Source: Nocardioides sp.
GTDB lineage: Bacteria > Actinomycetota > Actinomycetes > Propionibacteriales > Nocardioidaceae
Length of the DNA stretch: 58,859 bases
Direction of reading: 5' to 3'
Assembly: GCF_025965415.1 (NCBI RefSeq)
Contig: NZ_JAOPWY010000119.1
Location: 1 to 58,859 of the forward strand
The notes below the pieces were generated by a model. That model saw nothing but the letters and a program-made list of their open reading frames with translations, was not told the origin of the DNA and did not search any database. The position numbers and the translations under genes are program-made. Shown here one piece after another: positions 8,836-16,244 of this stretch (positions are counted from its first letter, which is position 1; every line of letters starts with the position of its first letter).

Positions 8836-10308
8836 CTAGCTGGGGTAGATGTCCACCCCGGCTGGGGCTTCGAGGATCATCCGCGCCTTCTCGGGGTGGA
8901 TGCGGCGGGTGCCTGTGTGGTCGACGAGGAAGGCGAGCCCATGGGGGGTGAGCCAGACGTAGCGTCCTTCGCCGCACTGGCGTGACTGGTAGCCCGCGTG
9001 GGTCTTCCAGCGATGGTGTCGTCGGCCGAGGGGGCCGGAGTTGTGGGAGCCGGTCTGGTCCGGCGGGGGTTCTCGACCGGCGCACGTGCCGGTGCCGTGG
9101 TCGAAGGGAGTGGGGTGGTCGAGGTCGACCGTGCGGCTGGTGGAGGTGGCGTAGGGCCAGTAGTCGCCGCCGGTGATGAGGTGGACCTGGTCGCGGAGTG
9201 ACTCGGGGTGTTCGTAGGCGGTGTAGCGGACGCGGTCGGAGAGGTCCTTGACGGGTTGGATCTTGAGGTCGACTCGTGCGAGCAGCTCGGTGAGCCGGGT
9301 GAGGGGGACCGGCCCGAAGCCTTCGACGCGGGCGACGCCTTCGGTGCCGTGGAGGGCTGCCTCGTGAAGGTGGACGTGCAGGATTCCCCTGGGGCCCAGG
9401 GGGGTCAGGTCGATGTCGCGCAGCGCGTCGAGGAGGTGGGCGGGGAAGGCCAGCGCGCGTGACACGGACGTCGGCTCCGGCTCAGACTCCTGCTCGGTGA
9501 CGTCGAGGTCGAGCTCCGGGTCAGCCCCCGCTTCGGGCTCGGTGTGCTCGAGGAGAAGGGTGAAGAGCTCGGCAGGACGCGCGAGCCAGGCAAAGGCCAG
9601 GGCGCGGAGCTCGTCGGGGGTGGCCTCGGGGTGGCGTGGGGCGATGATCTCCGCGACCCGGCAGACAGTCGCCTCGACGGCGACCGCGTCGCCGGCGTCG
9701 AGGCGGGCGATGAGCATCCTCAGGCCGAACTCGTCGGTGCGGCCGAGGCGGGCGAACCGGCTGCGGCGCTCGGCCTCGCACTTCTCCTCGTGGAGGGCCG
9801 GGTCGGCCTCGATGACCTTCGCCTCGGCGACCTCCAGGACGCGTCCGGCGGACTCGGTGGCGATCATCCGCGACATCGCGGAGTCGACCAGGGCGACCTT
9901 GTCCGCGTCCAGGTGGCGCGAGAGCTTGGCGACGCGGCGCGCGACCCACACCTCGCACTCCCCGCGCCGGCACACCGCCCAGGTCAGCGGCAGCCGGTGC
10001 TGCAGGTCGAGCACGTCGGCGAGTGCGTGGCGCGACGCCATCACACCGGTGCCGCGAGCCAAGGCGATCTCGCCGAGACAGAAGTCCTGCACGCCCGGGG
10101 TGCCGTCGCCGCCGACCTGGACCACCACGTTGCCGAGGCGTCGGGCCACGGCTCCCTCGGGTCCTTCGGTCGGGTCGCTCGAGTGGACCGCAGCCCACTG
10201 CGCGAGGACCTCGAGGTCGTGGATCTCCGCCCGTCGGCGGGCCTGCACGGCGTCCGACGCTCGGGCGAGGAGCCCGGCTGCGTCGAGGTCTGGCAGGTCA
10301 TCGATCAT
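8836..10308 (-). CDS. DUF222 / HNH endonuclease-like protein
   Basis: A 490-residue protein. The N-terminal two thirds resembles DUF222: DLPDLDAAGLLARA, then long helical segments with LARGTGV and LPLTWAV. The C-terminal end has an HNH-like region around residues 395-450 with DLDHPTPFD and RRHHRWKTHAGY. Such genes belong to the multi-copy 13E12-repeat family of actinobacteria; their function is not established, although nuclease activity is assumed from the HNH motif. The first Asp-His pair and HHR-KTH residues are present, but the usual Cys pairs are incomplete, so activity is uncertain. The ATG lies inside a LexA-type box, which points to control by the DNA-damage response. Confidence 0.85.
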   Translation of the reverse strand: MIDDLPDLDAAGLLARASDAVQARRRAEIHDLEVLAQWAAVHSSDPTEGPEGAVARRLGNVVVQVGGDGTPGVQDFCLGEIALARGTGVMASRHALADVLDLQHRLPLTWAVCRRGECEVWVARRVAKLSRHLDADKVALVDSAMSRMIATESAGRVLEVAEAKVIEADPALHEEKCEAERRSRFARLGRTDEFGLRMLIARLDAGDAVAVEATVCRVAEIIAPRHPEATPDELRALAFAWLARPAELFTLLLEHTEPEAGADPELDLDVTEQESEPEPTSVSRALAFPAHLLDALRDIDLTPLGPRGILHVHLHEAALHGTEGVARVEGFGPVPLTRLTELLARVDLKIQPVKDLSDRVRYTAYEHPESLRDQVHLITGGDYWPYATSTSRTVDLDHPTPFDHGTGTCAGREPPPDQTGSHNSGPLGRRHHRWKTHAGYQSRQCGEGRYVWLTPHGLAFLVDHTGTRRIHPEKARMILEAPAGVDIYPS

Positions 10309-10316
10309 GTGTTCGA
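10301..10316 (-). promoter_or_regulatory. LexA-type SOS box over the DUF222/HNH start codon
   Basis: On the minus strand the site reads TCGAACACATGATCGA. It matches the actinobacterial LexA consensus TCGAAC-N4-GTTCGA with one mismatch (GATCGA for GTTCGA). The ATG start codon at 10308-10306 lies inside the site, so LexA binding would block transcription or initiation directly. LexA boxes are known in front of members of this gene family in mycobacteria. Confidence 0.65.
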
Positions 10317-10371
10317 TTATAGCTTGGGTTACTGACAGTGACTACCGGTTGGCACAGGCTGTGGAGAGACT

Positions 10372-10406
10372 TGGTTTCGACACGGTCGCTGCGCGACCTG
10401 CTCAAC
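10372..10406 (+). repeat. Variant copy of the GTTTCGAC/GCTCAACC palindromic repeat
   Basis: GGTTTCGACACGGTCGCTG followed by CGCGACCTGCTCAACC. This is a diverged single copy of the repeat found near 33.8, 36.0 and 36.7 kb. It lies between the DUF222 gene start and the end of the next minus-strand gene. Its ends GGTTTCGAC and GCTCAACC are those of the other copies. Confidence 0.7.
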
Positions 10407-10470
10407 CGGCGAGCCGAGACGGACGCGGGGCGCCCCCTCATCCGGGGAGCTCGGCGATGACCATCAGGGC

Positions 10471-11235
10471 TCAGAACCCGCCGTCGAACCCGCCGCCGTC
10501 GAACCCGCCACCGTCGAATCCACCGTCAGATCCGCCATCACCACCGCCTCCGTCACCGCCACCGTCATAGCCGCCACCGAGATCGCCGAACATCATCCCG
10601 CCCATGAACATCCACGTCATGGGTCCGAAGGCACCGAAGTAGCCTGCGGCGTACGGCTCGTAGGCGCGGCCGCCCTGCCAGTAGGGGACCCGCTGCGCGC
10701 CGACCATGACCTTGCGGACGTCCGGTTCGGCGCCCGCGTTGACGCGCTCGACGTCGAGCGCGCACGCGGGCACGTCTCGCTCGACACCGTCCGGCGGGAC
10801 GAAGGGGACGTCGGCGACGGAGGGCCCGTGGCGCGGGTCGAAGAAGCACGGCGGCCTCCGGGTGGGGAGCGGCCGCCCCTCGACCCGGGCACGCACGCAT
10901 GCGATGGCGTAGCGACCGTCCTCGACGATCGAGGTGATGTGCCGGATGTCCTCCGGCTCGGTGATGGAGTCGCCGGCGGTCTTGGCCGACTCGTAGGCGT
11001 CGAGCGCACGCTGGTAGTCGGCGTTCGCGCCGGCGTCCAGGTCGTGACCGCTCATCTCGTAGTCGAGCTCCTGGAGGTCGACACCGAATGCGGTGATGTC
11101 CTCGAAGGCCAGCTTCTTCACCGGTGCGAGCTCGTCCTCGCGCCGCCGGAGCTCCCGCTCCTTGCCGCGACGTGCCAGGACGACCGCGACGGCGCCCATC
11201 ACGGCCAGGACCACCACCAGCAGGACCAGCTCCAT
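10471..11235 (-). CDS. Membrane-anchored protein with Gly/Asp-rich tail
   Basis: A 254-residue protein. Residues 1-22 form one transmembrane helix (MELVLLVVVLAVMGAVAVVL) followed by a basic, charged stretch, so the body probably faces the cytoplasm. The middle is helical and contains LQELDYEMSGHDLDAG and a conserved-looking CFFDPRHGPS segment. Residues about 208-254 are a low-complexity tail of GGG, GGD and GGFDGG repeats. It starts 9 bases after the GNAT gene stop, so it is probably the last gene of that run. I do not recognise a defined family; similar Gly-rich-tailed membrane proteins occur in actinobacteria without known function. Confidence 0.75.
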   Translation of the reverse strand: MELVLLVVVLAVMGAVAVVLARRGKERELRRREDELAPVKKLAFEDITAFGVDLQELDYEMSGHDLDAGANADYQRALDAYESAKTAGDSITEPEDIRHITSIVEDGRYAIACVRARVEGRPLPTRRPPCFFDPRHGPSVADVPFVPPDGVERDVPACALDVERVNAGAEPDVRKVMVGAQRVPYWQGGRAYEPYAAGYFGAFGPMTWMFMGGMMFGDLGGGYDGGGDGGGGDGGSDGGFDGGGFDGGGFDGGF

Positions 11236-11244
11236 GACGAGAGC

Positions 11245-11706
11245 CTATGTCGCCAGGCGCAGCCGGTGCTCCGTCTCGTCCTCGCCGACATAGACGAAGC
11301 CGCACCGCTCCCAGAAGGTCCGGGCCCGACGGTTGTCCTTCTCCACGCCGAGCTCGATCGGGAGGCGGTCGGCGCGCGCCTCCGCGACCACGAGATCCAC
11401 GACGGTGCGCCCGACCCCCTGCGACTGGTGCTCCGGCAGCAGCTGGAGCCCGGCGATCTCCACGAGGCCGTCACGGCGTACGACGCGCAGCCGGCCCGCG
11501 TCCCGGCCGTCGACCCGGACGACCGAGATCGACGAGCCGCTCCCGTCGCCGTTGACCTGCTCGGCAGTCCAGGCGCCGAAGCCGGCGCGGTAGTCGACCT
11601 CGTCGAAGTCGTCCGGCAGCCGCCCCTGGTCGAGCGTCGCCTCGATGACCACGGTCGTCAGGAAGTCGACGTCCGCCTCGGTCGCGGGTCGGATGGTGAC
11701 GTCCAC
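11245..11706 (-). CDS. GNAT family N-acetyltransferase
   Basis: A 153-residue protein using GTG (VDVTIRPATEADVDFL), chosen because it starts 5 bases after the previous gene's stop with GGAGG upstream. It shows the GNAT pattern: strand beta1 with RPATEAD, motif A LQLLPEHQSQGVGRTVVD (the acetyl-CoA pyrophosphate loop QSQGVG) and motif B VEKDNRRARTFWERCGFVYVG. It would transfer an acetyl group from acetyl-CoA to an unknown amine. A longer reading frame upstream overlaps the HIT-like gene and is not used. Confidence 0.88.
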   Translation of the reverse strand: MDVTIRPATEADVDFLTTVVIEATLDQGRLPDDFDEVDYRAGFGAWTAEQVNGDGSGSSISVVRVDGRDAGRLRVVRRDGLVEIAGLQLLPEHQSQGVGRTVVDLVVAEARADRLPIELGVEKDNRRARTFWERCGFVYVGEDETEHRLRLAT

Positions 11707-11711
11707 CCGGC

Positions 11712-12350
11712 TCAGGCCTCCCACGCGGGGCCGTCGCCGCCGAGCCGCTCGACCAGCTGGTGCGCGACGTGCGCGGCGTTGGCACGGCGTACGTCCTGGG
11801 GGACCTCGGGGAGGTTCTCCTCCCAGTCGAGGAGCGTCGAGCCGCGCAGCTGCGGCATGCGGGCGGGCCGGCCGAAGAAGAAGGGGTGCAGGTGCGCGCT
11901 CCCGTCGCCGTAGCGACCCACGTGGCACCGCCCGACGCTCGGGAGGGACTCGATCGCGGCGGTGATCGCGACCATCAGCCGCCCCATCTCCGAGGCCAGG
12001 TCGTCGGGCAGGTCGGCGAGGTCGTGGTGGTCGCGCGGCTGGAGGATGAGCGTGACCGGCAGCCTCATGTCGAGCGCCTTGACCCTCCACCGCTCGTTGC
12101 TCCAGACGACCTGCGCCTCCTGCTCGGGCGTCGGCGGCTGCTGGCAGGGGCAGTCGGCCGGGTCGTCCCCGCGGCGGGGCGGTTCGGCGTCGACCAGGGG
12201 CTCGAGCGGCTTGATCCGCAGGCCGTGGAGCTCGAAGGGGAAGACGTCCCAGCCCGGCATGAGCTCGATCGCGACGGGCAGTCGCCCCTCGCCGTCGGTC
12301 GCGGCGGCGACGCGCGCGTGGAACTCGTCGGCGGTCTCGAGGCTGCTCAT
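11712..12350 (-). CDS. HIT-like (histidine-triad-fold) protein
   Basis: A 212-residue protein starting at ATG (MSSLETADEFHARV). The C-terminal half looks like the histidine triad fold: VTLILQPRDHHDLADLPDDLASE, then HVGRYGDGSAHLHPFFFGRP, where HLHPFFF takes the place of the HxHxH loop. The third His is missing, so hydrolase or nucleotidyl-transfer activity cannot be assumed. An N-terminal DPADCPCQQP segment precedes it. It lies 26 bases after the SDR gene and 5 bases before the GNAT gene, so the three are probably co-transcribed. The family call rests on motif similarity only. Confidence 0.7.
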   Translation of the reverse strand: MSSLETADEFHARVAAATDGEGRLPVAIELMPGWDVFPFELHGLRIKPLEPLVDAEPPRRGDDPADCPCQQPPTPEQEAQVVWSNERWRVKALDMRLPVTLILQPRDHHDLADLPDDLASEMGRLMVAITAAIESLPSVGRCHVGRYGDGSAHLHPFFFGRPARMPQLRGSTLLDWEENLPEVPQDVRRANAAHVAHQLVERLGGDGPAWEA

Positions 12351-12376
12351 GGCCCGGAGTCTCTCAGGTGCCGCGG

Positions 12377-13879
12377 TCACCAGGGGGAGGGCTGGTAGTC
12401 CTTGACGAAGCAGCCGAACAGGTCGGTGCCGGCCTCGCCGAGCACGATCGGGTCGTAGACCCGCGCCGCGCCGTCGACGAGGTCGAGCGGCGCGTGCCAC
12501 CCCTCGGCCGCGATGCGCAGCTTCTCCTGGTGGGGGCGCTCGTCGGTGATCCAGCCGGTGTCGACCGCGGTCATCAGGATCTTGTCGGTCTCGAACATCT
12601 CGCCCGACGACGTGCGGGTCATCATGTTGAGCGCGGCCTTGGCCATGTTGGTGTGCGGGTGGCCCGCACCCTTGTAGCGCCGGGAGAACTGCCCCTCCAT
12701 CGCCGAGACGTTGACGACGTACGCCCGTCCCGAGGGTGCTGCCGACGCCGCCGCGGAGAGTGCCGGACGCAAGCGGGAGACCAGCAGGAACGGCGCGATC
12801 GAGTTGCACAGCTGCACCTCGAGGAGCTCGAGCGGGTCGACCTCGCTGACCGTCTGGGTCCACGAGTTGTTGGTCTGCATGTCCGGCAGGAGCCCGCCGG
12901 CGTCGACCGCGGTGCCCGCGAGGTGCGCGTCGAGCGAGGCGTGCCCGGCCTTGAGCGCGAGGGCGGTGAGGGTCGCGGCGTTGTGCGCGGCCAGGGCCTG
13001 CTCGTCGGACTCCCCCTCGTGGTGGGCGACGGCGGTGTCGGTGAGCGCGCCGGCGATCGCCGCCGGGTGGGCCTCGGAGATCCGGTCGAAGGTCACCAGC
13101 TCGGGCAGGTCGATCCCGGTCGGGAGCGGCTGCTGCTCGGCGTCGACCAGCGGGGCGTAGGCGCCCGGCGTGCGTCGTACGGTCTGGCAGGCGTTGTTGA
13201 TCAGGATGTCCAGCGGACCGCTCGCCGAGACGTCGTCGGCGAGCGAGATGACCTGCGTCGGGTCGCGCAGGTCGATGCCGACGATCTTGAGCCGGTCGAT
13301 CCAGTCGGCGGCGTCGGGGAGCGAGGAGAAGCGGCGCACCGCGTCCTTGGGGAAACGCGTCGTGATCGTGGTGTGCGCTCCGTCGCGCAGGAGCCGCAGC
13401 GCGATGTACATCCCGATCTTGGCGCGGCCGCCGGTGAGCAGCGCGCGCTTGCCGGTGAGGTCGGTGCGCTGGTCGCGCTTGGCGTGGCTCATCGCCGCGC
13501 AGGAGGGGCACAGCCAGTGGTAGAACGCGTCGACGAGGGTGAAGTCGGTCTTGCAGATGTAGCAGCCGCGGGCGACGAGGAGCTCGCCGGCGAAGGCGCC
13601 GACGGTCTGCGACACCAGCGGGATGCCCGCGGTCTCGTCGTCGATGCGCATCGGCGACCCGGTCGCGGTCCTCTCGATGATCGCGCGGTCGTGCGCCAGC
13701 TCCTCGGCTCGCTTGCGGAGCTTGCGCTCGGCCTTGATCGACTTGTACATGTGCGACGCCGCGCGCTTGACCGTGACGTGGTCGGGGTGGTCGTCGGGCA
13801 CCTGGTGGAGCGACTGCAGCACCCGCAGCGTCGTCGCCAGGTCGTCGGGGTCGATCCCGGGGTGGTGCTGCTCGGTCAC
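12377..13879 (-). CDS. SDR-family oxidoreductase with N-terminal zinc ribbon
   Basis: A 500-residue protein from GTG (VTEQHHPGIDPDD); a TTG 51 bases upstream is also possible. Residues about 1-110 are helical and charged. A four-cysteine segment follows (CYICKTDF...LCPSCAAMS), a likely zinc ribbon. From about residue 140 a Rossmann fold begins: GKRALLTGGRAKIGMYIA, DLRDP, ILINNAC. The catalytic region has NVSAMEGQF but ends PHTNMAKAALNMM, so the usual Tyr-x3-Lys reads Thr-x3-Lys. The Ser and Lys are kept, and a nearby Tyr (RRYKG) or His might substitute. The substrate is unknown. It heads the run SDR, HIT-like, GNAT, membrane protein. Confidence 0.85.
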   Translation of the reverse strand: MTEQHHPGIDPDDLATTLRVLQSLHQVPDDHPDHVTVKRAASHMYKSIKAERKLRKRAEELAHDRAIIERTATGSPMRIDDETAGIPLVSQTVGAFAGELLVARGCYICKTDFTLVDAFYHWLCPSCAAMSHAKRDQRTDLTGKRALLTGGRAKIGMYIALRLLRDGAHTTITTRFPKDAVRRFSSLPDAADWIDRLKIVGIDLRDPTQVISLADDVSASGPLDILINNACQTVRRTPGAYAPLVDAEQQPLPTGIDLPELVTFDRISEAHPAAIAGALTDTAVAHHEGESDEQALAAHNAATLTALALKAGHASLDAHLAGTAVDAGGLLPDMQTNNSWTQTVSEVDPLELLEVQLCNSIAPFLLVSRLRPALSAAASAAPSGRAYVVNVSAMEGQFSRRYKGAGHPHTNMAKAALNMMTRTSSGEMFETDKILMTAVDTGWITDERPHQEKLRIAAEGWHAPLDLVDGAARVYDPIVLGEAGTDLFGCFVKDYQPSPW

Positions 13880-13944
13880 CGGAGAAGGGTACGGCTGGTG
13901 GTGCGATCCCCGGGTATCCGTGGAAAGCAACAGCGAGCGAGCCC

Positions 13945-14595
13945 TCAGCCCTCGCGGGCCGGCGACCCGTTGATCCGCACCCGGTCGGCGCGCATGCCGT
14001 GCTCGACGCCCCAGAGCACCGCCTTGGAGCGGGAGTCGACGTCGATCTTGCGGTAGGCCGAGCGGATGTAGGACTTGATCGAGTTGAGCGACAGGAGCGT
14101 GCGCTCGGCGATCTCCTGGTTGCTGAGGCCCATCGTGATGAGCGAGAGCACCTCGGCCTCGCGGGCGGTGAGGCCCTCCTCCCGCCCGGGCCAGTCGCCG
14201 CCGACGAGCGACGAGCGCCCACGCGAGGGCGACACGACCAGCTGACCGGCGGCGATGGCGTGCAGCGCGTCGACCAGGCGCGCGGCCGGCAGGCTCTTGG
14301 AGAGGTAGCCGCGCACGCCGGTGCTGAGGGTGTCGCGGGTCAGCCAGGGCTGGAAGTTCCAGGTGTAGACGGCGACGCTGCGGACCTGCGGGCTGTCGAC
14401 CAGGCGCTGCACGGCGGGACCGTTGCCCTGACCCATCCCGAAGGTGTCGTAGAGCGCCACGTCGACCGGCTGGCCGACGGGTCTGCCGGCCACCAGCTCG
14501 ACCACCTCGACCCGGTGGCTGTAGCTGCGCATCATCGCGTCGAGGCCGCGGACGACCACCTCGTCGTCGTTGACGAGCGCTACGCGAATGACCAT
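13945..14595 (-). CDS. LuxR-family response regulator
   Basis: A 216-residue protein from ATG (MVIRVALVNDDEVVVRGLDAMM). The receiver domain spans residues 1-120. It has VNDDE at the acidic pocket and YDTFGMG at the place of the phospho-acceptor, with Asp kept, but the region after it is atypical (SVAVYTWN, LSKSLP). The LuxR/FixJ helix-turn-helix lies at about 150-205 (LTAREAEVLSLITMGLSNQEIAERTLLSLNSIKSYI split over two helices). It is divergent from the ABC export operon, with 61 bases between the start codons, so it may regulate that operon. No histidine kinase is adjacent. Confidence 0.88.
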   Translation of the reverse strand: MVIRVALVNDDEVVVRGLDAMMRSYSHRVEVVELVAGRPVGQPVDVALYDTFGMGQGNGPAVQRLVDSPQVRSVAVYTWNFQPWLTRDTLSTGVRGYLSKSLPAARLVDALHAIAAGQLVVSPSRGRSSLVGGDWPGREEGLTAREAEVLSLITMGLSNQEIAERTLLSLNSIKSYIRSAYRKIDVDSRSKAVLWGVEHGMRADRVRINGSPAREG

Positions 14596-14656
14596 GCGCT
14601 CAACGTACGGCAGTTTATGTATCTTGAAGCCCGTTGTTTCATCAAAAGGGGGGGAC

Positions 14657-15544
14657 GTGCGGGAGAGCGCGACTGCGGTCGAGGAGACCCGTACGGGCGG
14701 TCTCGGCATCCGCTGCGAGGGTGTGGTGCACCTCTACAAGACCTTCGGCGGGCACGACGTCGTGGCCCTGCGCGGGGTCGACCTGACCATCCGGCCGGGT
14801 GAGCGGGTCGCGTTCCTGGGCCCGAGCGGCTCGGGCAAGTCGACGCTCCTGGCCCTGCTCGGCGGCATCCAGCGGCCCAGCGCCGGCAAGATCTTCCTGG
14901 GCGAGGAGGAGGTCTCCCGGATGGGCGAGCGCTACCTCGCCCGCATCCGCTCGCGCCAGGTCTCGACCATGCTCCAGGGCGCCACGCGCAACCTGCTGCC
15001 CTACGCCACCGCCCGGCAGAACATCGCCTTCGCCCGCCTCTCGCTCTCCGGCGGCGAGCGCGAGGAGGCGTTGGCCGACACCGAGCTCCTCGACCGGGTG
15101 GGGCTGGCCGACCAGGCCGACCAGGTGGTCTCCACGATGTCGGGCGGCCAGCGCCAGCGCCTGGCCCTCGCGTGCGCCGTCTCGACCTCGCCGCGGCTGC
15201 TCCTCGCCGACGAGCCCACCAGCCAGCTCAGCCACGCCGACCGCGACCACGTGCTGCACCTGATCCACTCCCTCGGCGACGACTTCGGCACGACGATCGT
15301 CGTGGTCACCCACCAGCCCGAGGTGGCCGCGACGTTCCCCCGCACGGTGACCATGAAGGGCGGTCGCGTCGGCGCGGAGGGCCACGGCGGCTCGGAGTAC
15401 GCCGTCGTGGGCGAGGACGGCGTCCTCCACCTCCCCGGCCACATCGCCGCCGAGTGGCCGCCCGGCACCCTCGTGCGCTTCGAGGACGACGAGCAGGGCC
15501 GCATCATCGTGTCCCGCGCCAGCAGCGAAGGAAACCAGCCATGA
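14657..15544 (+). CDS. ABC transporter ATP-binding protein (LolD/MacB type)
   Basis: A 295-residue ATPase from GTG (VRESATAVEETRTGG), chosen because AGGGGGGG lies just upstream; the frame stays open further 5' but without a ribosome site. Walker A is GPSGSGKST, the signature MSGGQRQRLALA, Walker B LLLADEPT, and the H-loop VVTHQPE. It would power the FtsX-like permeases encoded downstream, in the class that extrudes lipids, peptides or drugs from the outer membrane leaflet. The last four bases, ATGA, overlap the next ATPase gene. The C-terminal about 60 residues carry a basic/acidic extension (DDEQGRIIVSRAS). Confidence 0.93.
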   Translation: MRESATAVEETRTGGLGIRCEGVVHLYKTFGGHDVVALRGVDLTIRPGERVAFLGPSGSGKSTLLALLGGIQRPSAGKIFLGEEEVSRMGERYLARIRSRQVSTMLQGATRNLLPYATARQNIAFARLSLSGGEREEALADTELLDRVGLADQADQVVSTMSGGQRQRLALACAVSTSPRLLLADEPTSQLSHADRDHVLHLIHSLGDDFGTTIVVVTHQPEVAATFPRTVTMKGGRVGAEGHGGSEYAVVGEDGVLHLPGHIAAEWPPGTLVRFEDDEQGRIIVSRASSEGNQP

Positions 15545-16215
15545 GCGGCCTCGGTGGATTCAGCGGGCGGGACTCGATCGGCGGTCTGGCCCTCGACTCG
15601 ATCACGTACGTCGCCGGGCGCACGCTCCTCGACGACGTCAGCGTCACCTTCCCGGCCGGCAAGGTGACCGCGCTGTCGGGCCCCAGCGGCTCGGGCAAGA
15701 CCACCCTGCTCTCCATCGCCGGCGGCCTGCTCCAGGCGACCTCCGGCACCGCCGAGCTCGACGGGCGCGAGATGTGGACCGGCAGCGGCGACCCGTTGCC
15801 GGAGGTCGCGTTCGTCCTGCAGGTCTACGGCCTCGTGCCCATCCTCTCGGCCCGCGAGAACGTCTCGATCGCGCTGCGCGCCCGCGGCACGGCGCCCGCC
15901 GACGCGGACGAGGCCGCCGAGGCCGCGCTGGCCCGCTTCGGCATCGCCGACCTCGGCGAGCGCCAGGTGGAGGAGCTCTCGGGCGGCCAGATGCAGCGCG
16001 TCGCGTGCGCCCGCGGCTTCGTCGTCGGCGCCGACGTCCTGCTGGCCGACGAGCCCACGTCCGAGCTCGACGAGGGCAACCGCGGCGTCGTGCTCGCCGA
16101 GCTGCGGGAGGAGGCGGCCCGCGGCGCCATCGTCGTCGTGGCCACCCACGACCCTGCCGTCGTCGAGGCCTGCGACCTCCACGTCGCGCTCGACGAGGGC
16201 CGGGTCGTCCGGTGA
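15541..16215 (+). CDS. Second ABC transporter ATP-binding protein
   Basis: A 224-residue ATPase starting at an ATG that overlaps the previous stop (ATGA). Walker A is GPSGSGKTT, the signature LSGGQMQRVACA, Walker B VLLADEPTSELD, and the H-loop VVATHDP. The Q-loop is VLQVYGLVP. Two different ATPases followed by two different permeases suggest a heteromeric exporter, or two exporters sharing an operon. Its stop overlaps a GTG that opens a 10-codon micro-ORF leading to the permease gene. Confidence 0.93.
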   Translation: MSGLGGFSGRDSIGGLALDSITYVAGRTLLDDVSVTFPAGKVTALSGPSGSGKTTLLSIAGGLLQATSGTAELDGREMWTGSGDPLPEVAFVLQVYGLVPILSARENVSIALRARGTAPADADEAAEAALARFGIADLGERQVEELSGGQMQRVACARGFVVGADVLLADEPTSELDEGNRGVVLAELREEAARGAIVVVATHDPAVVEACDLHVALDEGRVVR

Positions 16216-16244
16216 GCGCGCGAGCGAAGAGGGCGGGTCGTTGA
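16212..16244 (+). other. Micro-ORF linking ATPase and first permease
   Basis: GTG overlaps the ATPase stop as GTGA. It encodes 10 residues (VSARAKRAGR) and ends in TGA that overlaps the permease TTG as TTGA. It contains AGAGGGCGGG, which also serves as the permease ribosome site. It may only pass ribosomes from one gene to the next; a functional peptide is doubtful. Confidence 0.35.
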
